Assembly: GCA_037043235.1 (NCBI GenBank)
Contig: JAWRVZ010000103.1
Span: forward strand, 1,899,001 to 1,963,000
Source: Rhodeus uyekii
Lineage: Eukaryota > Chordata > Actinopteri > Cypriniformes > Acheilognathidae
Direction of reading: 5' to 3'
DNA: 64,000 bases
Positions 25,606-35,782 of the stretch are shown here, in pieces. A program made the translations under genes and the position numbers. The notes beneath the pieces were generated by a model. It was given only the letters and a program-made list of their open reading frames with translations. It was not told where the DNA came from and searched no databases. The number at the start of each line of letters is the position of its first letter. Positions within the stretch are counted from its first letter, which is position 1.

Positions 25606-25942
25606 AACTACATTAGGAAAAGTTTATTTTCATTCCCTTCAAAGTGGACAGGACCAAACACCTCAGCAAACTTTTAGCCAATCAGCAGTTGGAGGTGTGT
25701 CCATTTATGATGGGGGAGGAGAGAGAGTGAGCAAGAGGGAAATTTGAAGAAATACTGTTGAAAGAGGGATGGCTGAAAGACATTAGAGAAGAGAAAAGAG
25801 CAGAGGAATATTAGTAAAAAGAAGGAGGGTGATCAGGCAAGAGCTTCAGGACCCATGTTAATATTAGAAAAGCTTTACAGCGGGAAGACCTGAAAACAGA
25901 TGTTGAGGTTGTGCTGTTTCTGCTCCATATGTAAATAACATA
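25606..25942. other. No recognised feature
   Basis: Purine-rich unique sequence between the LTR fragment and the DIRS element. Confidence 0.4.
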
Positions 25943-26134
25943 GGTTCCCTTTCAAGGGAACTCGAGCTGCGTCATCGCTATGGGAACGCCCCCGCGTCAT
26001 CAACTCTTGAAGCACAATAGAAAACACCTGTGAGAATGACGCGGATGACGTCATGAGCCAGGAAACGAAAGGCACGCCGAAACCGGCACAGACAGCTTTT
26101 TTGTCTTCAACAAGCACTAGAAAGTCTGTGTAGG

Positions 26135-26503
26135 ATGTCTCGGCAAGAGTTTTCAGTATGGCAGAAAGTTTTTACGCTGCGTGTTTCCCTGCTCCCATTT
26201 ATTACTGGCGGGGATACGCACACTTTACGAGTGTCATGCAGGGGGGTAGAGCATGCACTGGCAGCGCTCAAGGGCGTTGCCTGTGCGGATTGTGAGCGGT
26301 TTCCACCGCTGACTCTCTGCTCTCGCCTAGATACCTTCGGGGAGGCTGCTAGAGCGCGTGGTCCTCGTGGCATGGGTCCCGCTGCCGTTGAGGAGTTGCG
26401 GCGGTCCCGGTCATGGGGATCACATATGTTCTCCCGGGTACATCCCCCTTCCCCCGGGCTTCCGAGCTCGTCCGAGGATGAGCCCCATAGACTCGGGGGA
26501 TGA
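26135..26503 (+). pseudogene. DIRS gag N-terminal relic
   Basis: The 122-residue frame starts at an ATG just inside the left terminal repeat. Its middle reads GGDTHTLRVSCRGVEHALAA then CADCERF and LCSRLDTF. This is the spaced Cys/His pattern of cyprinid DIRS Gag proteins, in which a small Cys-His cluster precedes a conserved LRSRL-type helix. The frame stops at 26503 while Gag-like sequence continues out of frame (for example around 26500-26800), so the gene is broken. A 17-bp poly(A) run at about 26550 lies within the former ORF. The neighbours are only its own terminal repeats. Confidence 0.65.
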
Positions 26504-27499
26504 GAACTCTACTGTGGCAGTCCAATTTAGAGGAGCTGGGTATTGTCGGTAAAAAAAAAAAAAAAAGGTGGATACGCCTGCTGGGGTGCTTTGGATCCCC
26601 TCTGGGAACCATCTCCCCAGGCGTCTCCAGGGTGTTGTCAGCCAGGCAGGCCCCGGGCGGCTCTTTTTTCCCCTGCTGCTGGACGTACCTGCCTTCTGAG
26701 GAAGGTTACACGCGTCGCTGGGCTGTGGTCAGTCTTCCCTGGAAGCCACCGCTTGGTGCGTGGTAGTAGCTCCAGCCGTGGTCTGGCCTAGGCCCCACGG
26801 TTGTTGTAGCCCGGTGCGTGATGGACCTCCCTGGCGATAAGGTGACCCAGACAAGTGCCTTAAACCAGACTTTTTCGAGAAGTGCCTCAAGTCTGGGTCA
26901 CTCTCGCTACCACCGATCTGGTCCGGGCAGCACGACGTGCTTAGGCCCCTTATGTTTTCGGGTTCACCTCACGTTCGCCTTGTTACCTTCGGGTTTTAGT
27001 CTTGTGGTGGCTGCTCCACGGCTGGCGCTGCGATGCGCAGTCTGTCGGTGGCCCTCTCTCCGCCACCTTGGGCGTCCTGGGGTCAATTTGTGGTAGACAC
27101 TCCCCAGGTTCGCTACTGGGCCGAGAGCCGCTACCGCAGCCGTGGAGTTCCGGTTCACAACTGAGGTCGTGAGTCCGGTCTCCTCACTGAGGGGGTCTCC
27201 CGCAGGATTTAAGGTTACTCTCCCTGGCTGAGGCTAGGAGAGCGCAAGGGCCGCTTTGCGGTTCCTCCTTCTGCGGGGGTTTTTCCCTCTCGTCATGGGT
27301 CAGGAGGTCTGCAGCCCAGTGCGAGCACTGGGTATGGCTCTCCCACGGCTGAGGACCGACGAGCCATGCAGATCACTCAGTGGGGCAAGTTCTAGCTGAG
27401 GCTATCTTGCCGTGAGAGACTGGTCTTCCCGAGGGTGCCAGAACATCTCCACTGGAGCACTTTGGGGCATGCTTTTCCGCTAGGGTGGTGTTGGTATAG

Positions 27500-27602
27500 C
27501 GTTCTCATAGCGATGACGCAGCTCGAGTTCCCTTAAAAGGGAACGTCTCAGGTTACGTATGTAACCATAGTTCCCTGAGAGGGAACGAGATGCTGCGTCA
27601 TC
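27500..27602 (+). repeat. DIRS internal complementary region
   Basis: This 103-bp block joins the complements of the two outer ends of the element: CGATGACGCAGCTCGAGTTC pairs with the left tip, and AGGTTACGTATGTAACCATA pairs with the right tip. The junction near 27544 lies where the two tips would meet in a circle. In DIRS replication this template lets the incomplete cDNA ends be copied and circularised. Confidence 0.85.
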
Positions 27603-27832
27603 AGCATCAGCCCTAGCTCTCCCGCATGCCGCGCTTGTTTCAGACGTTCGCAAGCTGTCTGTGCCGGTTTCGGCGTGCCTTTTGTTTCCTGGTTCATGAC
27701 GTCATCCGCGTCATTCTCACAGGTGTTTTCTATTGTGCTTCAAGAGTTGATGACGCGGGGGCGTTCCCATAGCGATGACGCAGCGTCTCGTTCCCTCTCA
27801 GGGAACTATGGTTACATACGTAACCTGAGACG

Positions 27833-28274
27833 TTTTCAGTGTGTGTTGCTGGCGACTAACAACTAACTCTACCTTGTATATGTTTGTGTACTGTGTGTTC
27901 ATTTTTTGTTCTTCCTTGTCCTTTATTTGTTAATGACCAAGAAACGTCCACTCTTGCACTGTGTCTTCATGCATTTTGTGGACAATGACGGCAAGTGTGC
28001 CTGGGTTGATTTCAAATATCAACAATATTCAACAATAATTCTCAGAAATCATTTAGTGTACCTTTAATAACACATCGTCTCATCCATCATCATCCTGTTA
28101 ATGCTAAATTTATTTTATAAATGCTTACAACAAGGGGCTAACTTCCCCATCTTCACCTTCTCAAAACAGAAACAAATGTAAAGTACAAAGCATAACATTT
28201 TGTACATAATATATATATAGTTATATATTATAAAGAAATATAAATAATAGAAGTACAAATAGCATACATAAAAT
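27833..28274. other. No recognised feature
   Basis: AT-rich unique sequence. Nothing coding is seen. Confidence 0.4.
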
Positions 28275-28536
28275 TGTCACCTGCACGCAGCACCGGCCTC
28301 GTATCTCACGAAGCGGAAGCATAAAAGGAGGATGAGAGGACCAGGCCACGCCAGCGAAGGATGAGAGAGGACCATGCCTGGACTTTATGTTGTGTTTTGT
28401 GTTTGTGAGGGCAGCAGTCGTCCATGAGGGACTGTCGCCATTATTTTCATTTCGTATTTGTTGTTTTATTTGAATAGAAAAGTGTTAAATGTTTGCTGGT
28501 TCCCGTCTCCTTCTTCCCAAACTACGAACTGTGTTG
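28275..28536 (+). repeat. LTR remnant with TATA box
   Basis: Begins TGTCACCTGCACGCAG and contains CTCGTATCTCACGAAGCGG followed by GCATAAAAGGAGG, a promoter-like TATA. A related block in the opposite orientation lies at 48690-48806. The right end (about GTGTTGCAG, 28536) is uncertain and no TSD was found. Confidence 0.55.
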
Positions 28537-29634
28537 CAGTATTCGTTTTATTCTATTACTTGTTACCCCAGCAGAGAAAGCATCGAGTGTTGCTCACGGT
28601 ACCGCCAGTGTACAGAGTTTCAGTGTAGAGAATAACGTGGACGAGATGTCAGACTGCAAAATGTGTCTGTATGATAAATGCAGCCCAGCTAGATTCTCAT
28701 GTATCACTATGACTCATGGTATGCTCACATGTATCCGTGAACTAGGTCAGAATGGAAAAGGAAGTGCACATGTGGATGTCTGTGCATCTACAAAGCCGGT
28801 TCTTGGTCTCCTAACAGGCATGTCATGATGTTCGAGCTGTTTGAGGTCATGAAAACTCCCTCTGGCTGAAGCGCTGAACCACACTCCCTCCACCTCATCA
28901 TCTCACGTGTTCTACCCAGGATCCAAATCCTTTCTGATCTGCTTTATTCACGTAAAACTAATGTCTATTTATGGACATTACTGTTTACCTCCACAGATTA
29001 TGACTGAATGGACCAGTGTGTTTATTGAGAGAATTTTTCTTGGTTATTTTTTTGCTTTTACAAATTCTATTTCCTTTGAGCAGCTCAGTTCAAAGTCTCT
29101 CCTCTAGCCATGCCATCTGGCCATGTTGTTTATGTAACCCTCTGGACACGGACACACACACACACACACACACACACAGTCTTAATGTAGGCCAGCTTTC
29201 CATGTCTGCAGCAGGGGGATTAACACTGAAACTGGACTTTCATATTTCCTAATTTTACCGAATCCACGCTGAGCTGCCAAGTGGAGGAGTCTACTATGAT
29301 GTTCTCAAACACCACAGCATCAGTTACATATTCATTCCTCCTCTCACAATCACAGGAGAATGTGAGACGAGGCCTGTGTTCTGCCTGAATGGTGGTTTAC
29401 CTAACCATCAGGCATGTAACCAAACAATTATACAGAGGTTAATACTAATTTCCCTCCAAATGAATGTGGAGAGCATGTTAATGAAAGATCAAATATAACA
29501 TCTGGCTATGCCACTCAGTGTCATGGGATATATTCAGAATGGAAAACTTGGGTAGTGCATGGACTACTGATAGTTGATTCACCTGATTTAAGATTCTTAT
29601 TTAAATGAATGTGAATGTATAAAGGAAACACACA
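28537..29634. other. No gene; short AC microsatellite
   Basis: Unique DNA containing an AC run at about 29152-29178. The open frames 28493-28828 and 28907-29252 have no recognisable domain. Confidence 0.4.
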
Positions 29635-29765
29635 ATCGCAAATGGGACATTATGTGTGCTAATATGAAATAAAGTTTGAGATCTCCCTAAAATGGTTTCA
29701 ATTTACCCTTTATATTGTTCCTCAAATGAATCAGTATTTCATTTATGATTGTATCTACCGCTGAA
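29635..29765 (+). repeat. Dispersed repeat, copy 1
   Basis: Shares the ordered words GGGACATTATGTGTG, TAATATGAAATAAAGTTTGA, CCTCAAATGAA and ATTTATGATTGTATCTACC with 34170-34300 (same strand, diverged). The nature of the repeat is unknown. Confidence 0.55.
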
Positions 29766-31044
29766 ATCCCCATGTACTGCAATTGATATCATCATACCCA
29801 ATTTTAAACACCCTTTTGCATTATCTAGTTTTAAATGGTCAAGTGGTGTGACAAATTACTTACCAAAAATGCAAATATTCCATATCCAGTATGCATACCT
29901 ACACAAATATATATTAAATAGTTTAAATAGTTTAAAAATTGAAAGACTTTATTAACTAATTATATATTAGAAAAAGTATATGAAGTTGTACAATGTAAGC
30001 TGAGTAATTTTCAAACAGTGTGTTACATACCAGTCATCATACTCTATGTTTAATTCAGCAAATGACATCCATTTGGAGGTTTTAGCAATATGACTAAACA
30101 ATATACCAATAAAGTGATTCATTTGTCACACTGAAGGTCAAGTCAAGTGCATTGGATTATGTGATGAAATATTTCACTCTATGTGCTCTGGTTATATAAT
30201 ATAGTGCACATTTTGACAAATATAGTAGGTCATACGTGTATTCTGTACATGCAGAAAATGTGGATATTGTGCACAGCGAACATTACATTCTATGTACTAT
30301 TTGACTGGAGAAATAGTACCACAACCAGCACTGTCTCCTCTCAAATGCCTGATTTTAGGAAGAACAATAAATCAATCACTATCCTGTCTCTTTCCGTCAG
30401 CTGAACTCCTAAACTATGAGCTGACTGTCATGCACAGATGTCAGTAAGGGAACACAATGTACGTGGAGTTCCACAGATTTGCCTTCAACCCACAGGCACT
30501 CCATGATCATGAGAAGTTTAGAGGCGATCAGGAGGAGTTCATTGACGGCTGACTCATCAGACGTGAAGTTCAGCCAAATAGAAATCTGTTGCCAGACATT
30601 GCATTCAAATATAGACCCTCGGAGAAGGAATGCAGTGTTTTTTGCTCGCTCCATCTCAATGCTAGTACCTCTACATTGCTTACAGTGGAGACACATAATG
30701 GGAGTAGTTAATATGCCTCTACAATAGTGAAAAAACTAATTGTTTTATTGGTTAACCTGAAAATGTTAAAAACATATAACAGAATAAACCGGAATTGGGC
30801 TACACCAGTGAAAATTATTTGAAATGGTCAGATCAAGTAGAAATATTTGCTTCAGGTCTTTTTTTGTCAGAATGTAGATTTATACTAAATAAATCACAAT
30901 GAGGCAGCTGTGTTTTATAATAATATTTAAATTTCAAATATCATGCCACCAATGAGGTGCATCAAATGTGCAGGAAGCCATTCTGCTCAGAAAACCATAT
31001 ATGTAAAAAAACGTATCATAGAAATGACTAGTGTAATAACCTAA
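29766..31044. other. No recognised feature
   Basis: Unique AT-rich DNA. The paired open frames 30409-30696 (minus) and 30479-30727 (plus) are mutually overlapping and without domains. Confidence 0.4.
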
Positions 31045-31205
31045 TGTCACAGTCTTGTCTTGTCGCATCTGTCCGTTTTCCTTTATGTATCTTCCAGGTC
31101 CTGCACGCTCCAGTCTGTGTCGAATCACTGCCCAAGTCTCGTCAGCTGTTTCCAATCCCGTGTTTGTCATTTAAGACCTTCCTGTGCTCCTTGACTTAGT
31201 CAGTT
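31045..31205 (+). repeat. LTR 5' part (truncated)
   Basis: Starts TGTCACAGTCTTGTC in LTR fashion and runs through pyrimidine-rich U3-like text to a TCATTTAAGACC promoter-like word at about 31168. It then breaks into T-rich sequence with no polyadenylation signal or 3' end. Best read as a truncated LTR of the same broad type as 51780-52084. Confidence 0.45.
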
Positions 31206-32000
31206 TTTTTTAATAATTTTTTTTAATCTTTAACTTTCCTTTAATTCAATGATTCACTAAACAGGCAGGAGAAACTCAAGAAACACAATCACTAACATTA
31301 ATGAAACCAGAAAAAGAACGGAACAAAACAGGGCGCATTTATACGCACACTAAACCAAACCAAAACATAACATAACAGAACGCAACTGAGGAGAATATTA
31401 CACTACAACTGAGGAGGGAGGGCATGGGTAACACCGCAAATCTGGAGGGCTAAGGAGGAGCTGACGGATCATGGGACTGAGGGGGAGGGTGGGATCTGGA
31501 AGACTGCCAGGGAGCCGGTGCGACAGAGGAGAACGGTGGAGCCGGAGGAAAGGAGGTGCCAAAGGGCTAAGAGGGCAAAGGTACAACTGGAAGCCAGGAA
31601 TCCTGTGGTGGAACCGGGGTGATGCCTGACCAAGGTGGAGATGGGGGAATGAGGGAGTCCGGCAGAACTGGTGGCGGGCCATGGTGGAGATGAGGGAGCA
31701 TAGATCAACAGTGGAGACGATGGGCTAAAGGACCAAGGGCTGGAGGCCGAGACGGAGAATGCCTTGCAGAGCTAGGGTCTGGAAGTCCACAACACTGCAC
31801 AGCACTGCCGGGAGCTGACTGAGGATGAGCCAAACTGACAGGAACCAGTGGTAGCAGGGCTGGGGAACTGGCTGGTTTTGGTGGAAGAGGTGGGAGAGCG
31901 AGGTTGGGAGGGATCTATGCAGAATTGGAGCTGGAAAAGCTTGGAGACACAGAAAACTCAGAGATGGGTGGAACCAGCAGAGAACGGAGCCAAACTAAGC
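31206..32000 (-). pseudogene. Decayed Pro/Ser/Leu-rich repetitive ORF
   Basis: The minus strand from about 32000 to 31395 translates, in two alternating frames, into Pro/Ser/Leu-rich text such as SPPWPATSSAGLPHSPI and SLPDPTLPLSP. The plus strand is a matching purine-rich 'GGTGGAG' type sequence of unusual composition. No frame is open over the whole stretch. Together with the LTR-like block at 31045-31205 and the low-complexity coding character, it may be a dead relative of the repeat-protein retroelement at 60105-64000. That link is inference, since no repeat unit is shared. Confidence 0.35.
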
Positions 32001-32963
32001 CAAAACAGAAAATAAAAGAATATAAACGTCACAACTGTTTATTTACTCAATTTTTACAACACATAATTTTGTGAATCATCAATCAAAATTTTGGAAAATA
32101 GTATTAGTAAAAAATTATAATCTAAGAGCCAGACATGTGCTTTTAAAACTAGATTTATAAAAGATTTTAATACTATATCCATTGTCATATACCTATATTA
32201 ATGCTGAACTGTATTTGTTAGGCAACTGAGATGACACAGTAAATCAATAAATTTGAGTCAGCATTAACAGCACTGACCATTGAACAACTATCGCTCTCAA
32301 ACAACACCCACCGTCACTCTGTGTATCACATTCTAAACTGAAACATTTTGCCATAAAATGCTGTGCAACATTAATGAGCTTCTCTTCTTACCACCATATA
32401 CACGGAAACATTATAATACCAGACTCAAAATGTCATATGCTGCACCTTAGCATAAGGGTCACTATAAATAACAATGTTGATGTTGTGAAATCCATTGATA
32501 TCATTACAACACACTGAACAAATGCACCAAGACCACATCTTTGGAGCTAACCTTTATGGCATACAATTCACACAAAATAATGTTGTGTGCGTGCAAAACT
32601 TGTTAGCTGAGTGTAGTAAATCAATATATCTTGCACAGTAAAGTGCCGTTCCATATCTTGTCAATGTTCCATATCTTTTCAAACACACACACACACACCA
32701 TAGTCTGACTTCAGATACAGAGGCCTTCTCAAGGGGCTCCACAGCAAACAGAGTGTAAGATGAGCAAACACAGGTCTGAGACGTGGCCAGGAGGAGTGAA
32801 AGACAGTGTAGACGTGACTGAGATGGGATGAGCAAGTAAGACAGGGAGAAAAAACTCCCAGCTGTGTTTGTCAAACATACCTTACCCTGAATAAACAGCT
32901 TGACATGAAGCTTTTTGCAGAATTCATTTGATTACAACAGCAGTAAAAGGAAATACAAGAATG
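32001..32963. other. No recognised feature
   Basis: AT-rich unique sequence. Nothing recognised apart from a short AC run at 32683-32698. Confidence 0.4.
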
Positions 32964-33043
32964 TTAAAGGGATAGTTTACCCAAAAAATGTTAATTCTGC
33001 CACCCTTTACTCACCTTCTATTGTTCCAAACCTGTTTGATTTG
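32964..33043 (+). repeat. Truncated TTAA MITE
   Basis: TTAAAGGGATAGTTTACCCA followed by TTTACTCACCTTCTATTGTT is the left end of the family seen complete at 11463-11762. The right part is missing. Confidence 0.65.
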
Positions 33044-33334
33044 GACTTGATTTGAGTGGATACATTTATTAATTCTCGAGTGGAAATTTACATCACAGTA
33101 GCACATGCCACACAATAATAATAATGAAACATAAAAGACATTCACGGCAACAATTATTTTCCAGTATCAACTCTATAAAAGTGATTCGATAAAATAATCT
33201 TTAATCTTGTATAGCACTGATTGTACAGTTGGTGAAATTGACTTTATAAATCACTCCTTGTGACGGGGGATGAATTAATCTTGAGCTGAATGTACTCAGT
33301 AGCACTCAAACTGTTTCATTGAAGGGGTGACAAT

Positions 33335-33905
33335 CATGATTCATCATAGAGACCAATTTATCAATCATTCTATCCTGCCCTAGCTTCTCTATGGTGAATA
33401 ACACACTCCCCACAACAGAACCTATCTTCTTTACGAGCTTGTTTAATTTGTTCTTCTCCTTTTTCAACAATCCCGCTCCACAACAATGAATTCATGGTCA
33501 ACAATGACCACGAATCATGAAAGGTCTTAAGTCGTGCCTGACATGCCCCGAAGGATCTCAGTCTTCTGAACATATGAATATGACTTTGACCCTTGCTTGT
33601 ATTGTCAGACCAGTCGAGCTTGTAATTCATGTATTCACCCAAGTACTCATATATTGTTACATAATATCAGTTTTCGATCTTTGTGTGTTCACCGGTACCA
33701 CTTCAAACCTCAATCCACTACCAAACTCAACCACAGTCTCCTTAGTTGTAGCATTTAACTTAAGACCATTTATCTCACACCAGTCCACAAACCTTTAATA
33801 GCTCCCTATATTCACCCTCATCATTATCTGTTATACAGCCAACAATTGCTGAGTCGTGAGAAAACAAAAACGGACCTAAAACTGTTCTTTGAGGGACTGC
33901 AAACT
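33335..33905 (-). pseudogene. Non-LTR retrotransposon RT, C-terminal relic
   Basis: Minus-strand translation recovers IVGCITDNDEGEYREL, then VDWCEINGLKLN, YMNYKLDWSDNT, GQSHIHMFRRLRSFG and finally MNSLLWSGIVEKGEE. This order (a catalytic-domain exit, a WC..N.L.LN block, an NKLDW-like block and an RLRSF block) is the C-terminal part of the reverse transcriptase of fish APE-type LINEs of the L2/CR1-like group. Frameshifts separate the blocks, and the YADD catalytic box and endonuclease are not present. It is therefore a 5'-truncated, mutated copy, as is usual for LINEs. The clade is inferred. Confidence 0.7.
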
Positions 33906-34169
33906 GCTTATCTCTAAGTAGTGTGTAGGCTATATAGAATTAAATGCACTAGACTTTTTTTTTCTGTGGATCATAAATGTTTTGGATGTTTTGAAAAAGT
34001 GTTTTTGTCAGATTCATTTTTCTAGACCCCACTTGATAAAAACAATCCAAACCGAAGTATTTGTTTAACACTTAGTGCCTAGTTCAAATCTGAAAATCGT
34101 AAAATAATTGATGTTATTTTACAACTCTGGTTCAATAAATATCAAGTTGTGACACGTTTGAAAAATACA

Positions 34170-34300
34170 AAGCTAATGGGGCATTATATGTGCCAATATA
34201 CAATGAAGTTTGATGAGATTTGTCTAAATATGGTAAGTCTCGGTTCAGCCTCAATGGATTTCCTCATAATGAACTATCAGTATTTAATTTATGATTGTAT
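34170..34300 (+). repeat. Dispersed repeat, copy 2
   Basis: Counterpart of 29635-29765: GGGGCATTATATGTGCCAAT, ACAATGAAGTTTGATG, CCTCATAATGAACTATCAG and ATTTATGATTGTATCTACC in the same order. The two copies are about 4.5 kb apart in direct orientation. Confidence 0.55.
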
Positions 34301-35003
34301 CTACCTCTTAAATGCTCATATAAAAGCTATATTTCACACTGCGTATGAATACAAATAATGAACACACATGGTGTTTTATGGATAACTGAACGTGGCTCCA
34401 CAAACACAGATTAATGTGAAATGCTAATGAGTTTGAAGAACCACTTTTGATTATCTTGTGTCTACTAGTCGATCACAGAAGCCTTCTGCAAAACCGAGTC
34501 ACATTTCCTCTAATCTATCATTACGGAGCTTTTAAAACGGAGTTGTCATAACAACTGTGTCGCTATCAGCCACCGCAAATATGAAATTGATTGACTTTCT
34601 CTTTTTGATCTTCTATAAAGCTTCATTTCAAAGCTCTTCCACTGGTTGAGAGAACAGTGAATTTTAATCTAATCGAGTCTCTTATGTAAGAAGAGTTCAT
34701 GTCTGAGGAGGAATACCATTTTAAGTGTTTGTACTCTCTTCTGTTGACATTTCCATTTATGAAATACAATCTGCAAATGGCAATAGTTAAAACAGACAAA
34801 AGGGGAGAAAACCTGCATGGATTGAACCATCACTGACAGAACTTGCAATGTTCTGTTTTATAGCTCAAGCTCTTAGGTAATGTGTTGCTATTTAGATGCT
34901 ACGTTAAACAGCTGGCCAGCTGCAGACGTTACACCTTCAGGTTTAGGTGTTGTCAAGAATTACAGTCCCAATTAACAATTGGAAAAAAAAGTCTAGCAAA
35001 AAA

Positions 35004-35006
<3 letters not shown>
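34301..35006. other. No recognised feature
   Basis: Unique AT-rich DNA with nothing recognisable. Confidence 0.4.

Positions 35007-35072
<66 letters not shown>
35007..35072. repeat. (TC)19(TA)14 compound microsatellite
   Basis: A pure TC run to about 35044 joins a pure TA run to 35072. The open frame over it (34882-35205) is an artefact of the repeat. Confidence 0.95.
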
Positions 35073-35075
<3 letters not shown>

Positions 35076-35751
35076 TATAGCTTTATATCACTGCTGGGAA
35101 AATAAAACAACAGACTTTTTAATTCTAATGTTCAAAGGGAGAGGTAAAAAAAATTTATTTGTAAAATGTAAAATAAAGTCTACTTTAACGCTGTCAGATA
35201 ATTAAAACAAAGCAAACAAAAAGATGTCACACACTGTAGCTATAGTGGAAATGCAGCAGGACAGTTTGAATGTTTTCAGTATCTCCATTATCTCAGAGAC
35301 AGAGTCAGACAGGAGAATACATTTAAATAAGCACTTTGAATGTTGTCTCTGAGAAACCTGTCCAGTCAACAGATTTGGCCTCAGTACGCAACAAAAGGCA
35401 ATGACTGAGGAGCGTGAAAGAGATAAAGGTGAGCGTAACATCAAAAACAGCTTTTTGAAGCGAGTTGCATCTCAAGGGGAAATATAATTCCACTGGACTG
35501 TTAACTCTTTCTGTTCATGCAGCTCGAACAAAGTACAAAAAACAAAGTTCATCCTTAACTTCCTTTTTTTAAATCGGACATTACAGTAAAAATAAAAATT
35601 GTACGTAAATTAAAATAAATTGAGGTATATACATGAATATGAAACACGATGCAATTTGAATGAAGGTTCAATTAAAAAAAATTGAAATTCAAAGAAATGT
35701 AAATTTGTCTTTTTTAAACTCAACTAAAGATTTGAAGAAAGACAGACTGAT

Positions 35752-35782
<31 letters not shown>

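Larger units (their letters stand above)
25943..27832 (+). mobile_element. Non-autonomous DIRS element with ICR
   Basis: The element has DIRS architecture. A left terminal repeat (25943-26098) starts GGTTCCCTTTCAAGGGAACT. An inverted right terminal repeat (27652-27832) ends GGTTACATACGTAACCTGAG. The stretch 27500-27602 is an internal complementary region: 27500-27544 is the reverse complement of the outer left end, and 27545-27602 of the outer right end. DIRS elements use this to close circular DNA for tyrosine-recombinase integration. The interior holds only a gag relic. Reverse transcriptase, RNase H, methyltransferase and recombinase are absent, so at 1.9 kb (full DIRS are about 5-6 kb) it depends on other copies. 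No target-site duplication is expected, and none is seen. Confidence 0.88.

Noticed and set aside
26349..27158. GC-rich ORFs on both strands at 26.3-27.2 kb as host genes
   Set aside because: They lie inside the DIRS element between its terminal repeats and are fragments of its decayed gag or shadows of it.
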